Assembly: GCF_003459505.1 (NCBI RefSeq)
Contig: NZ_QRWD01000009.1
Location: 1 to 64,000, forward strand
Source: Collinsella sp. AF20-14LB
Lineage (GTDB): Bacteria > Actinomycetota > Coriobacteriia > Coriobacteriales > Coriobacteriaceae
Direction: 5' to 3'
DNA length: 64,000 nucleotides
Position 1 is the first letter of the stretch. Every line of letters starts with the position of its first letter. The notes beneath the pieces are model-generated. The model did not search any database and was not told where the DNA came from. It saw only the letters and a program-made list of their open reading frames with translations. This document shows positions 54,862-63,992 of this stretch, in pieces. The position numbers and the translations under genes were made by a program.

Positions 54862-55881
54862 GTGGAAACCGCGATCGACATGGCATTTGACGGCGCGACG
54901 CTTGCCGCCTGTCCGCTCTCGGCGCTGGTGCTCTCGTTTGCCTTCTACGGTTTTTGCGGCTGGGTGTGGGAGTCGACAGTCTGCGCCATGCTCAACCACG
55001 GACGCTTTGCCAACAGCGGTTTTTTGCTGGGGCCGTGCTGCCCTATCTATGGTGTGGGCGGCATAGCCTGCTGGCTTTTGCTGCGCGGGATTCCGGATGC
55101 CTCGAGCCAGTTTGTTGCCGCGGCGCTCGTATGCAGCTTGATTGAGTACAGCGTAGGCGTGTTGTTGGAAAAAACAACAGGCGCGCGCTTTTGGGATTAC
55201 TCGCACCTGCCGTTTAACCTGCACGGACGCATCTGTCTGTACTGGGCCTGCGCGTTTGGCCTGGGTGCGCTGTGTATTTGTCGTTTAGTGGAGCCGGCGG
55301 TGTTGGGGCTGCTTGGCCATCTGCCGGTGCTGATTGTGCGGCTGTCCGCCTTTATCGTCGCGGTCTCGATGATGGTTGACGCGGTGTGCTCGTTGGCGAG
55401 CTGGCGGCGTCTGTCCGATCAGCTGGAGCGCGTGCGCGCCGACCTTGCCGACCGCATCAACGAGTCGCTTGCCGATGCCTCGGACTCAATGCTCGAGCGC
55501 ATTCCCGAATCGACGATTGACTCGGTGACACAGACGCACATCCGCAGCCGTGCCGTTAACGCGTGGCTGGCCGAGCTGGGTGACGCCGCGCTCGATGCCC
55601 TGCGCGAGAAGGCTTCGATGCCGACGTTTATCGCGGATGGCGCTCGCGGCCTGGCACTCGCTGCCCGCCGCGTGGCCGATGCCGCGCCGAGTATGCCGCG
55701 TCCGTCGCTCAGTCGTCGCCTTGCCGGCAAGCGCATGAGCCGTCCGGTGCCGAGTGTGTCACTCAGCCGCCGCGACCTACGCTTCTTCAATGCCTTTCCG
55801 CGTCTGCGCATCAATCGCTATGAAGGTGTCATTCGAGCTACCGACCTCCGCGACCGAGCCCGCGAGCTGTTCCGGCGCTAG
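54862..55881 (+). CDS. Membrane protein of the putative ABC permease family (PF06541 type)
   Basis: 339 residues. Five to six hydrophobic segments fill residues 10-170: LSFAFYGFCGWVWESTVCA, GRFANSGFLLGPCCPIYGVG and TGARFWDYSHLPFNLHGR are hallmarks of a family often called putative ABC transporter permease (PF06541), with no proven function. The C-terminal half is cytosolic, helical and rich in Arg. The start is GTG at 54862, after AGGAGAGG. It shares a transcript with the HD protein. Confidence 0.85.
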   Translation: METAIDMAFDGATLAACPLSALVLSFAFYGFCGWVWESTVCAMLNHGRFANSGFLLGPCCPIYGVGGIACWLLLRGIPDASSQFVAAALVCSLIEYSVGVLLEKTTGARFWDYSHLPFNLHGRICLYWACAFGLGALCICRLVEPAVLGLLGHLPVLIVRLSAFIVAVSMMVDAVCSLASWRRLSDQLERVRADLADRINESLADASDSMLERIPESTIDSVTQTHIRSRAVNAWLAELGDAALDALREKASMPTFIADGARGLALAARRVADAAPSMPRPSLSRRLAGKRMSRPVPSVSLSRRDLRFFNAFPRLRINRYEGVIRATDLRDRARELFRR

Positions 55882-55944
55882 CTGGGACGGGCGCGCTCAC
55901 GGCTCCCTTGCTTGCGTATTTCCCGTTCGTTTCGCGCCCGTTGC

Positions 55945-56054
55945 CGCGCCGTTTCCAAGATTGCGGCACCGTTGGAGATGGCACGATCTGGGTCGAGCCG
56001 GTCGAAGAAGTCATCCGCATCCGCACCGGCGAGCACGGCTCCGCCGCGGTGTAG
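55945..56054 (+). pseudogene. C-terminal remnant of a PII nitrogen regulator (glnB)
   Basis: Codons at 55968-56052 read GTVGDGTIWVEPVEEVI and then RIRTGEHGSAAV, with TAG at 56052. This is the PII C-terminal signature (compare GKIGDGKIFV-PVEEV-RIRTGE). Just upstream RAVSKIAA fits the preceding PII helix in another frame, so a frameshift lies near 55965. The N-terminal 75 residues and the uridylylation loop are gone. No start or ribosome site. A decayed gene, with no ammonium transporter nearby. Confidence 0.75.
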
Positions 56055-56135
56055 GACAATCTTTCGCCTGACGGGCGTGCCTCTCTTGGGGCACGCCCGT
56101 TCTCGTCTACAATATCGTGCAGACGAAGGAGAGGC

Positions 56136-56999
56136 ATGCACATGATCAAGATGTTCGCGAGTGATTTAGACGGAACGCTGCTTAACGCCCTGCACGAGGC
56201 AGACGGGACCATCCGACGCGCCATTCGCGAGCTGACCGAGGCTGACCTACATGTGGTTCCCGCGACTGGACGCTCGACCCTGCCGATCGGCGAGCATGGC
56301 TTTACGGGCCTGACACTTGACGCCTGCTGCTCTAACGGCTCCATCGTGCGCGACAGCCATGGAGAGGTGCTCAAGACCTGGACTATCGATCCGCAGATTA
56401 CCGAGGAGCTGCTCAAGGCGTTCCCGGACATTTGCTTTGATTGCTCCACGCCCGATGGCATGTTTTCGAGTGGATCGTTCGAGATGCATCAGGCGGGCTT
56501 TAAAAAGGACAGCCCCATCAAGCGCATCGTGATGCGCGGTATGCGTGCGCGTGGCGGGTACCACGAGGAACAGTATTTCGACCAGTCGATCGGCGATATC
56601 TTGCGTCACGATGTATGCAAGATCAACTGCCGCGTGATCTCGCCCGAGTTGGAGCGCGACCTTAAGGCGTATCTTGCCGAGCGATCGGACCGCGTGGTCA
56701 ACGCGCCGTTTGACCCGGTGATGTTCGAGATCACGGATGTGGCATGCAACAAGGGCGAGAGTGTGGCCTGGCTGGCGGGCTACTACGGCATTGCCGAGGA
56801 CGAGGCTGCGGTTTATGGCGACGGCGGAAACGACATCGCCATGCTCAAGCGTTTCCGCCACAGCTACGCGACCAAAAACGCTAGCGATGCAGCTAAAGCC
56901 GCCGCGAGCGCGACCATCGGCAGCTGCATGGTCCACGCCGTTCCCAAACACATGCTCGCCACCATGCGCAAACAAAACTCCCGCACCGTCATCGAATAA
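56136..56999 (+). CDS. HAD-superfamily phosphatase (Cof type)
   Basis: 287 residues. Motif I ASDLDGTLLN near residue 8 holds the nucleophile Asp, motif II ATGRST near 45, the Lys near 215 lies in NKGESVAWLA, and motif IV GDGGNDIAML near 240. Cof-type HAD proteins dephosphorylate sugar phosphates, FMN or pyridoxal phosphate. ATG at 56136 follows GAAGGAGAGGC; a second ATG two codons later is possible. The C-terminal stop is next to a 27-base palindrome. Confidence 0.93.
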   Translation: MHMIKMFASDLDGTLLNALHEADGTIRRAIRELTEADLHVVPATGRSTLPIGEHGFTGLTLDACCSNGSIVRDSHGEVLKTWTIDPQITEELLKAFPDICFDCSTPDGMFSSGSFEMHQAGFKKDSPIKRIVMRGMRARGGYHEEQYFDQSIGDILRHDVCKINCRVISPELERDLKAYLAERSDRVVNAPFDPVMFEITDVACNKGESVAWLAGYYGIAEDEAAVYGDGGNDIAMLKRFRHSYATKNASDAAKAAASATIGSCMVHAVPKHMLATMRKQNSRTVIE

Positions 57000-57000
57000 T

Positions 57001-57027
57001 GTGACAAAGGGACTGTCCCTTTGTCAC
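57001..57027. repeat. 27-base palindrome with GGGAC core
   Basis: GTGACAAAGGGAC and GTCCCTTTGTCAC flank one base. It starts right after the HAD stop codon. A degenerate version (GTGACAAGGGAACTGCCCC) lies at 57437. Confidence 0.85.
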
Positions 57028-57051
57028 AGTGAGGATTAGCTTCTTTAAACA

Positions 57052-57091
57052 CGAACATATATTCGCATATTTAACTGCGCTTTGATAGAAT
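57052..57091 (+). promoter_or_regulatory. LexA-like box and promoter before the small membrane peptide
   Basis: CGAACATATATTCG (57052-57065) differs from the LexA pattern CGAAC-N4-GTTCG at one position. TTCGCA (57062) and TAGAAT (57086) are 18 bases apart and would place the box on the -35. A weaker match than the one at 27315. Confidence 0.4.
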
Positions 57092-57155
57092 TGTTGCTGT
57101 TGGCGGCAGTTCCATGTGCCGGGCAGCGCTCTCCATTTGATGGGAGGTGATGCCC

Positions 57156-57281
57156 ATGACCGATTTGATTGATTTCGTGAAGCTCCTGACCGCTTTGGTC
57201 TCGCTCCTCACGACGCTTATCGGACTTTCCGAGGCACTCAAGCAACGTTCGAAGCAACGTAAGAGGGGTCGCCGCCGTTAA
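57156..57281 (+). CDS. 41-residue membrane peptide with basic tail, toxin- or holin-like
   Basis: MTDLIDFVKLLTALVSLLTT starts a single hydrophobic helix (about residues 8-28), followed by a tail rich in Lys and Arg (KQRSKQRKRGRRR). GGAGGTG lies six bases before the ATG at 57156; an ATG two codons earlier sits too close to it. The size, one helix and basic tail fit type I toxins or small holin-like peptides, but no homologue is recalled. A hairpin (GGGGTC...GACCCC) covers the end. The LexA-like box upstream suggests DNA-damage control. Confidence 0.6.
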   Translation: MTDLIDFVKLLTALVSLLTTLIGLSEALKQRSKQRKRGRRR

Positions 57282-57490
57282 GGCGTTGACCCCCTAAAAC
57301 AAGCAACGGCGCTGCCCAGCTTTCCAGAACTTGGGCTGCCGTCGACACCATTCTACCCACGAATGACATTTTGAACAATCGGCAATGTCGCTTCAAAAGC
57401 CGGGCACAATCGACACGACCCAGGCGGTCGCTGAACGTGACAAGGGAACTGCCCCTTCGCCACATCCAAAATATTGCCTTTACGTGTTGA

Positions 57491-57535
57491 TGCACACGGT
57501 GTGCAATAATACTCGCACTGTGCAATAGCGCACAG
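57491..57535. promoter_or_regulatory. Two palindromes before the TetR gene, probable operator
   Basis: TGCACACGGTGTGCA (57491-57505) is a perfect palindrome. CTGTGCAATAGCGCACAG (57518-57535) is a second imperfect one. Both lie within 70 bases of the TetR start and the probable promoter. TetR self-regulation at such sites is common. Confidence 0.5.
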
Positions 57536-57556
57536 GCTGAGTAACAAGGAGGACGC

Positions 57557-58267
57557 TTGTCCCAGCTCGAGAAATGCGATCGCCGGTCCCTTCGCTCGCA
57601 GCGTGCCCTTCGCCAGGCGCTTGCCAGCGAGCTTGCCGAAAGCGGCGACCTTTCGCGCATTAATGTCGCGTCGCTCACCGAGCGCGCCGGCCTTACGCGC
57701 CGCACGTTCTATTCGCACTACCGCGATATCCCCGACTTTATCAATCAAATCGAGGACGGCTTGCTGGCCGAGATCCGTGAGCGCATTGAGCTCATCACCG
57801 CAGCTCAGCTGCCTGATCTCTATCACAACATCGATGAGCTCGAGCCGGCGCCCGGTTCGGTTGAGCTGCTGCGTTATCTTGCGGCCAACCGCGACTTAAT
57901 CGGTGCGCTGCTGGGTCCGGGCGGCGACCAGGCCTTTATTAAAAGGATTATCGACACCGCGCGTGAGGCTGTGGTGCCGCGTGCGCAGACGGGCATTTTG
58001 GGCCTGGCGCTGGGCACGTTCTTTGACTACTACGTCACCTACGTCGTGAGCGCCGAGGTCGGCATGATTCAGCGCTGGTTTGAGCGTGGGCTCACCGAAT
58101 CGCCCGAGGCCATGGCGCGCATTATGACGGTGCTCGCTTTTGTGCGCCCCGGCGACCTGTATGGCCAACCCATCGATATCAACGTGCCGGAATACGGCAT
58201 GAAGCTATTGAACTTGCAGCTCGAGGACGCGGCCGACACCGCTGCAACCGTCGAGTCCAACAACTAA
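57557..58267 (+). CDS. TetR-family transcriptional regulator
   Basis: 236 residues. The N-terminal helix-turn-helix (LSRINVASLTERAGLTRRTFYSH in two pieces, about 33-58) has the TetR signature; the C-terminal ligand domain is helical with a late hydrophobic helix (LGLALGTFFDYYVTYVV). The start is TTG at 57557 after AAGGAGG. It ends 11 bases before the giant dehydratase-related gene, so it probably controls its own operon and may sense an acyl-CoA or related compound. Confidence 0.9.
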   Translation: MSQLEKCDRRSLRSQRALRQALASELAESGDLSRINVASLTERAGLTRRTFYSHYRDIPDFINQIEDGLLAEIRERIELITAAQLPDLYHNIDELEPAPGSVELLRYLAANRDLIGALLGPGGDQAFIKRIIDTAREAVVPRAQTGILGLALGTFFDYYVTYVVSAEVGMIQRWFERGLTESPEAMARIMTVLAFVRPGDLYGQPIDINVPEYGMKLLNLQLEDAADTAATVESNN

Positions 58268-58278
58268 GAGGAGAGACA

Positions 58279-61200
58279 ATGAGCAAACTCGTCGAGGGCA
58301 TCAAGGATCGTGTGGTCGCTGCCGCACGCGAGGCCGCGCCCGCCGTGGTGGACGCGGCCCAGAAGGCCGCGACCGCGGCAGCCGAGAAAGTTGCCGAGGC
58401 AGTTGCCGATGCCAAGAACGCGGCAGGGGAGGCGTCCGTCACTAGCGAGCCCACCGCCGCCGCTGAGCCCATAGCCGCCGTCCACGCCCCCGAAGGCGCG
58501 ATCTTCAACCCCGAGGCCGCCCGCGGCAACCTGCACCTGGGCATCGACGTGGGCTCCACCACCGTTAAGCTCGCCGTGCTTAACGACGACAACCAGATCG
58601 TCTACGCCAAGTACCAGCGCCACCACACCGACGTCCGTGCCTGCGCCCGCGACCTGTTCGAGGGTGCCGCGACCGTGCTGCCGACGGCCCAGATGACCTG
58701 CGCCATCACCGGCTCGGGCGGTCTGCTGCTGTCCCAGTGGCTCGACTTGGAGTTTGTCCAGGAGGTCATCGCCAGCAAACGCGCCGTCGAGACCCTTATC
58801 CCGGCCACCGATGTCGCCATCGAGCTGGGCGGTGAGGACGCCAAGATCATCTACTTTGACAACGGCATCGAGCAGCGCATGAACGGCACCTGCGCCGGCG
58901 GCACGGGCGCGTTCATCGATCAGATGGCCACTCTGCTGCACACCGACGCGAGCGGCCTCAACGAGCTCGCGGCCAACGCCACCACCATCTATCCCATCGC
59001 CAGCCGTTGCGGCGTCTTTGCCAAGACCGATGTGCAACCGCTGCTCAACGAGGGCGCCCGCCCCGAGGACGTCGCCGCTTCCATCTTCCAGGCCGTCGTG
59101 ACCCAGACCATCTCGGGCCTGGCGTGCGGCCGTCCCATCCGCGGTAACGTCGCCTTCCTGGGCGGCCCGCTGCAGTACCTCTCCGAGCTGCGCCACCGCT
59201 TCTACCTCACGCTCAACCTGGACGAGGAGCACCGTGTCGTGCCCCAAAACGCTCACCTGTTTGTGGCGAGCGGCGCCGCCATGGCGCACGAGTCTAACAA
59301 GCTCAGCACGTTCCCGCAGCTCATCGAGGCCATCGACAGCTTGGGCGACACCCAGGGCGCCGAGGTCGAGCGCCTGGATCCGCTCTTTGCCACCGACGAG
59401 GACTTTGCCGAGTTCAAGGGTCGCCACGACACCGAGGTCGTCCCTAAGGGCAAGCTCGACGGCTACACCGGCCGCGTGTTCATTGGTATCGACGCCGGCT
59501 CCACCACCATGAAGGCCGCGCTCGTGGGCGAGGACGGCCAGCTGTTGCACACCTGGTACGGCAACAACAACGGCGACATCTTGGGTACGGCCAAGGTCAT
59601 CATGGCCGATTTCTACAACCACATCCCCGCCGGCTGCACCATCGGCCACGTGACCACCACGGGCTACGGCGAGGCGCTGCTCATCGAGGCTCTCAAGGCC
59701 GATTCCGGCGAGATCGAGACCGTCGCGCACCTGCGCGGCGCCAAGGCATTTCTGCCCGGCGTCGAGTTCATTCTGGACATTGGCGGCCAGGACATGAAGT
59801 GCCTGCGCGTAAAGGACGGCGTGATTGAGCACATCATGCTCAACGAGGCCTGCTCGTCGGGCTGCGGCAGCTTTATCGAGAGCTTCGCCGTCTCTATGAA
59901 CATGGACGTGCGCGCGTTCGCCGACGCCGCCATCCATGCCAAGGCCCCCGTCGACCTGGGCAGCCGCTGCACAGTCTTTATGAACTCGCGCGTCAAGCAG
60001 GCGCAAAAGGAAGGCGCCACGGTGGGCGACATCGCGGCCGGCCTGTCCTATTCCGTCATTAAGAATGCCCTGTTCAAGGTCATTAAGCTGCGCGACCCCA
60101 AGGAGATCGGCAGTCAGGTGATCGTTCAGGGCGGCACCTTTATGTCCGATGCCACGCTGCGCGCGTTTGAGCAGCTCACCGGCGTGCATGCCGTGCGTCC
60201 CGACATCGCCGGCTGTATGGGCGCCTACGGTGCGGCCCTGCTCGCCCGCGATCGCGCCGGTGCCGACGGCACCTCGACCATCCTGTCGGCCGAGGACATC
60301 GCGCACCTCACCGTGACGCAAAAGCACGTCCGCTGCGGTCGCTGCTCCAACAACTGCCAGCTCACCGTCAACGACTTTGGCGGCGGCAGGCGCTTTATCA
60401 CCGGCAACCGCTGCGAGAAGGGCGCCGGCCACAAAAAGCAAAAGACCGAGGCCCCCAACCTCTTCAAAAAGAAAAACGAGTTGCTGTTTAACCGCGAGGT
60501 GTTGAGTCCCGACGAGGCCCCGCGCGGCACCGTGGGTATTCCGCGCGCACTCAACATGTACGAGAACTACCCCTTCTGGCACGCGTTCTTTACGCGCCTG
60601 GGCTTTAGCGTGCAGCTGTCCGACCAGTCGAGCAAGAAGACCTACCAGGCGGGCATCGAGTCCATGCCGTCCGAGAGCGTATGCTATCCGGCCAAGATGA
60701 GCCACGGCCACGTGATGAACCTTATCGACCGCGATGTTGACTTCATTTGGATGCCGTGCGTGCGCTGGGAGCGCAAGGAGGACCCGACCGCCGGCAACTG
60801 TTACAACTGCCCCATCGTCATGAGCTACCCCACGGCGCTGGCGCTCAATATCGACGAGATCCGCGAGCAGAACATCGAGTTCCTGTACCCGTTTGTGCCC
60901 TATCACGACAAGACCGAGCTCAAGCGACGCCTGTACCAGGTGCTCGCCGTCGACCGTGTGGCCGATGCTGAGGCCGGTCGCGGTCGCGTGCGTGGACCCA
61001 AGATCACGCGCTCCGAGGTCGATGCCGCCGTCAACGCCGCCTTTGAGGCCGACGCGCGTTTCCACGAGGACATCCAGACCATGGGCGAGGAGGCCCTTAA
61101 GTGGGTCGAGGACCACGGCGGTCACGGCATCGTGCTCGCCGGTCGTCCCTACCATAACGACCCCGAGATCAACCATGCCCTGCCCGAGCTTATCTCGAGC

Positions 61201-63060
61201 TTTGGCTTTGCGGTCTTTACCGAGGATTCGCTCGCGCATCTGGTAAAGCCCGAGCGCCCCATTCGCGTCGTCGACCAGTGGATGTACCACAGCCGCCTGT
61301 ACGCCGTCGCCCGTTTTGTGACGATGCGCAACGACCTGGACCTAATCCAGCTCAACTCTTTCGGCTGCGGTCTGGACGCCCTGACCACCGACCAGGTGCA
61401 GGAAATCCTGGAGGCCAGCGGCAAGATCTACACCGTGCTCAAGATCGACGAGGTGTCCAACCTGGGCGCCGCGCGCATTCGCATCCGCTCGCTCATGGCG
61501 GCACTCAAGGACCAGGAGGCCGAGCGCTTGGCCGAGGCCACGGCTGCGGGCAAGGTCTTTGAGCAGGGCGACGCTGCGCCGGTGGCGCCCTCCACGGATG
61601 CCCCCGCGTTCGCGAGCCGCAAGTACACGTTCGAGGCACAGCGTGAGAGCGCCTCGACCGCATGGCCCAAGGTGCCCTTTACCGAGCAGATGCGCGACGA
61701 GGGCTATACCATCCTGTGCCCGCAGATGGCGCCGATCCACTTTGACCTGGTCAAAGAGGTGTTCCGCGGTGCCGGCTACAACTTGGAGCTGCTGCCCTCG
61801 ACCGACCACGATGCCGTCGAGGCTGGCCTGCGCTATGTGAACAATGACATTTGCTACCCGTCGATTCTGGTGACGGGCCAGATTATGGAGGCCATCGAGA
61901 GCGGTCGGTACGACCTGTCCAAGACCGCCGTGGTCATCAGCCAGACCGGCGGCGGCTGCCGTGCCACCAACTACATCGCACTCATCCGCAAGGCCCTGCG
62001 CGAGAGCGGCCACCCCGAGATCCCGGTGATCTCGCTTTCGGCCGTGGCACTCGGCGAAGACAACCCCGGCTTTAAGATTACGCCGGCGCTGCTTAAGCAG
62101 GCAGTCTACGCGGTGCTCTTTGGCGACGTGATGATGCAGATGCTCTACCGCTGCCGCCCGTACGAGGCCACGCCTGGTGCCGCCAACACGCTCTATGAAG
62201 AGCACATGGCGCGTGCCCGCAAGCTGGCGCCCAAGTTTAACCGCCACAACTACACCAAGCTGTGCCGCGAGGCCATCCGCGCGTTCGACACCATGCCGCT
62301 CGTGGGCGAGGGCACCAAGCCGCGCGTGGGCGTGGTCGGCGAGATCTTGGTCAAGTTCCATCCCACGGCCAACAACCACGTGGTCGACGTTATCGAGCGC
62401 GAGGGCTGCGAGGCCGTGGTGCCGGGCCTGCTCGACTTCTTCCTGTACTCCATGAGCAACGCCGAGCTGCAGAAAGACGAGCTGGGAAGTTCTGCCACTA
62501 CGCGCGCGGGCATGCAAGCGCTTATTAAGCTCGTGGACTGGATGCGTACGCCGGTGGAGGAGCTGATCGAAAAGTCCGAGCGCTTTGAGGTACCCGAGCG
62601 CATCGGAACCATGGCGGACAAGGCCCGCACGGTGCTTTCGGTGTGCAACAACATGGGCGAGGGCTGGTTGCTCACGGCCGAGATGCTCGACCTGATTGAT
62701 CACGGCGCGCCCAACATCATCTGCACGCAGCCCTTCGCGTGCCTGCCCAACCACGTGGTGGGCAAGGCCGTGATCAAGGAGCTGCGCCGCCAGCACCCCG
62801 AGAGCAACATCGTCGCGGTGGACTACGACCCCGGCGCGTCCGAGGTCAACCAGCTCAACCGCATTAAGCTCATGATCAGCGTGGCCAAGGAAAACATGCG
62901 CGCCGGCAAGGGCTTTAAGCTCGAGAAGGTGGCGCCGCTCGCGATGGACGAGGTCACCGGCCAGATGCGTGCCCACGATGGCTGCGTGAGCTGCGGGCCG
63001 GCCAGCGAGGAGGCCGTTGCATCGGTCGTCAAGCGTCTGGGACGCGGCATTAAGAAGTAA
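58279..63060 (+). CDS. Giant 2-hydroxyacyl-CoA dehydratase activase/dehydratase-related protein
   Basis: 1593 residues. An Ala-rich amphipathic region (1-75) is followed by two BadF/HgdC-type ATPase domains (about 95-355 and 395-670). Each holds a cluster Cys in CAGGTGAFIDQMA (C205) and CSSGCGSFIES (C525), and the phosphate loops GIDVGSTTVKLA and GIDAGSTTMKAA. A zinc- or cluster-like VRCGRCSNNC (C686, C689, C693) follows, then a DUF2229/HgdB-like region with many Cys up to 1593. The family activates or performs radical dehydration of 2-hydroxyacyl-CoA; this fused form is common in anaerobes but its substrate is unknown. ATG follows GAGGAGAGACA. Confidence 0.9.
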   Translation: MSKLVEGIKDRVVAAAREAAPAVVDAAQKAATAAAEKVAEAVADAKNAAGEASVTSEPTAAAEPIAAVHAPEGAIFNPEAARGNLHLGIDVGSTTVKLAVLNDDNQIVYAKYQRHHTDVRACARDLFEGAATVLPTAQMTCAITGSGGLLLSQWLDLEFVQEVIASKRAVETLIPATDVAIELGGEDAKIIYFDNGIEQRMNGTCAGGTGAFIDQMATLLHTDASGLNELAANATTIYPIASRCGVFAKTDVQPLLNEGARPEDVAASIFQAVVTQTISGLACGRPIRGNVAFLGGPLQYLSELRHRFYLTLNLDEEHRVVPQNAHLFVASGAAMAHESNKLSTFPQLIEAIDSLGDTQGAEVERLDPLFATDEDFAEFKGRHDTEVVPKGKLDGYTGRVFIGIDAGSTTMKAALVGEDGQLLHTWYGNNNGDILGTAKVIMADFYNHIPAGCTIGHVTTTGYGEALLIEALKADSGEIETVAHLRGAKAFLPGVEFILDIGGQDMKCLRVKDGVIEHIMLNEACSSGCGSFIESFAVSMNMDVRAFADAAIHAKAPVDLGSRCTVFMNSRVKQAQKEGATVGDIAAGLSYSVIKNALFKVIKLRDPKEIGSQVIVQGGTFMSDATLRAFEQLTGVHAVRPDIAGCMGAYGAALLARDRAGADGTSTILSAEDIAHLTVTQKHVRCGRCSNNCQLTVNDFGGGRRFITGNRCEKGAGHKKQKTEAPNLFKKKNELLFNREVLSPDEAPRGTVGIPRALNMYENYPFWHAFFTRLGFSVQLSDQSSKKTYQAGIESMPSESVCYPAKMSHGHVMNLIDRDVDFIWMPCVRWERKEDPTAGNCYNCPIVMSYPTALALNIDEIREQNIEFLYPFVPYHDKTELKRRLYQVLAVDRVADAEAGRGRVRGPKITRSEVDAAVNAAFEADARFHEDIQTMGEEALKWVEDHGGHGIVLAGRPYHNDPEINHALPELISSFGFAVFTEDSLAHLVKPERPIRVVDQWMYHSRLYAVARFVTMRNDLDLIQLNSFGCGLDALTTDQVQEILEASGKIYTVLKIDEVSNLGAARIRIRSLMAALKDQEAERLAEATAAGKVFEQGDAAPVAPSTDAPAFASRKYTFEAQRESASTAWPKVPFTEQMRDEGYTILCPQMAPIHFDLVKEVFRGAGYNLELLPSTDHDAVEAGLRYVNNDICYPSILVTGQIMEAIESGRYDLSKTAVVISQTGGGCRATNYIALIRKALRESGHPEIPVISLSAVALGEDNPGFKITPALLKQAVYAVLFGDVMMQMLYRCRPYEATPGAANTLYEEHMARARKLAPKFNRHNYTKLCREAIRAFDTMPLVGEGTKPRVGVVGEILVKFHPTANNHVVDVIEREGCEAVVPGLLDFFLYSMSNAELQKDELGSSATTRAGMQALIKLVDWMRTPVEELIEKSERFEVPERIGTMADKARTVLSVCNNMGEGWLLTAEMLDLIDHGAPNIICTQPFACLPNHVVGKAVIKELRRQHPESNIVAVDYDPGASEVNQLNRIKLMISVAKENMRAGKGFKLEKVAPLAMDEVTGQMRAHDGCVSCGPASEEAVASVVKRLGRGIKK

Positions 63061-63090
63061 CTGGCCTGCTATGGGCTAGATATGGGACAA

Positions 63091-63125
63091 ACGGGTGGCA
63101 GCCGTACCGGTTACCACCCGTTTTT
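63091..63125 (+). terminator. Rho-independent terminator after the dehydratase-related gene
   Basis: CGGGTGG (63092-63098) pairs with CCACCCG (63114-63120), with GTACCGG at the tip, then TTTTT. Confidence 0.85.
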
Positions 63126-63177
63126 ACTGGACATCTGTTGCGTAAACGGTCCAACTATCACCCCCTGCGAACTTGGA

Positions 63178-63308
63178 TTTCGGAAGTATGCGGCAAAATT
63201 TGAATAGGCCGAGCACACTGGATATGCCCAAGCTTTGTACCTGCGGTTTTATTGGTGAAAAACCGGGGTGCGCTCGAGGGCTCCGGAATTTGCCGCATAC
63301 TTCCGAAA
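63178..63308. repeat. 22-23-bp inverted repeat enclosing about 86 bases
   Basis: TTTCGGAAGTATGCGGCAAA (63178 on) pairs with 63287-63308 with one extra base. CGGTTTT and AAAACCG pair inside. The gap 63061-63542 contains this and the terminator, and no gene. Confidence 0.75.
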
Positions 63309-63542
63309 ACAATGTCTCGGTGGCACCAAAAATTGCCTCCAGAACCCTGAGATAATGAACATATTGTAGCCGTTCGCCGCAAATTATCGTCCGTTCATGG
63401 AACCTATCTCCAACGAGTTGTAACCATATGGTTTGATGTTGAAAACATATGATTGCCGGCAGGCCATAGGTGACGTTCCCCCTGATATCGGAGGTTCCAG
63501 GTATGTTTCGCGCTCCGTTAAATAACTATCGGTTGGGCTAAC

Positions 63543-63992
63543 ATGGGTCGCCGTGCTATTTCGATAACCCTTGCAGTGGTCTGCCTGGCTGTGCTCTTAG
63601 GCGCTACGGGGCTGTTTGCTATAAGTCGAGAAACATCCTATATGCAGGAATGTGCTTCCGAAGGGTTTGCCATTGATGGTTTCTATCGGGATGACAAAAC
63701 GAGTCGGGTAACCCTGGCTTTTCTTGAGGAGGACAACTGTCGATGGCAGCTGGTCGACCAAGACGGAATCTGCACAGACGGGCAGTTTAAGCGTACGGAT
63801 GACCCCAACATCCTGATATTAAAGAAGGAAAACGGTGAAGAATTCGGTACGGTCCACGTGGCGTATATATCGCGCCGGCGCAATCAGGGGCAGATTTACC
63901 TAATTAGAAATACTAAGGTGACCCGATTTTATCTTGTGAGCACCGATCCGGCGTTTATGGTGGAGTCTGGCGATGTCGATGTGGACAGTTGA
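63543..63992 (+). CDS. Short membrane-anchored protein of unknown function
   Basis: 149 residues. An N-terminal hydrophobic helix (residues 8-27, ITLAVVCLAVLLGATGLFAI) is probably a signal anchor; the rest, with beta-rich segments (CRWQLVDQDGICTDGQF), is likely outside the cell. No family recognised. The ATG is at 63543; no good ribosome site is seen upstream. The stop is eight bases before the end of the window. Confidence 0.65.
   Translation: MGRRAISITLAVVCLAVLLGATGLFAISRETSYMQECASEGFAIDGFYRDDKTSRVTLAFLEEDNCRWQLVDQDGICTDGQFKRTDDPNILILKKENGEEFGTVHVAYISRRRNQGQIYLIRNTKVTRFYLVSTDPAFMVESGDVDVDS

Noticed and set aside
57001..57027. Operator of the HAD or small-peptide gene
   Set aside because: The palindrome belongs to the GGGAC-type repeat sequences also seen at 51959 and 57437 and starts at a stop codon, so it is more likely a repeat or terminator.
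58264..61290. 1008-codon open frame antisense to the dehydratase-related gene
   Set aside because: Same mirror effect in GC-rich DNA; no ribosome site and no recognisable domain, while the plus strand encodes clear ATPase motifs.
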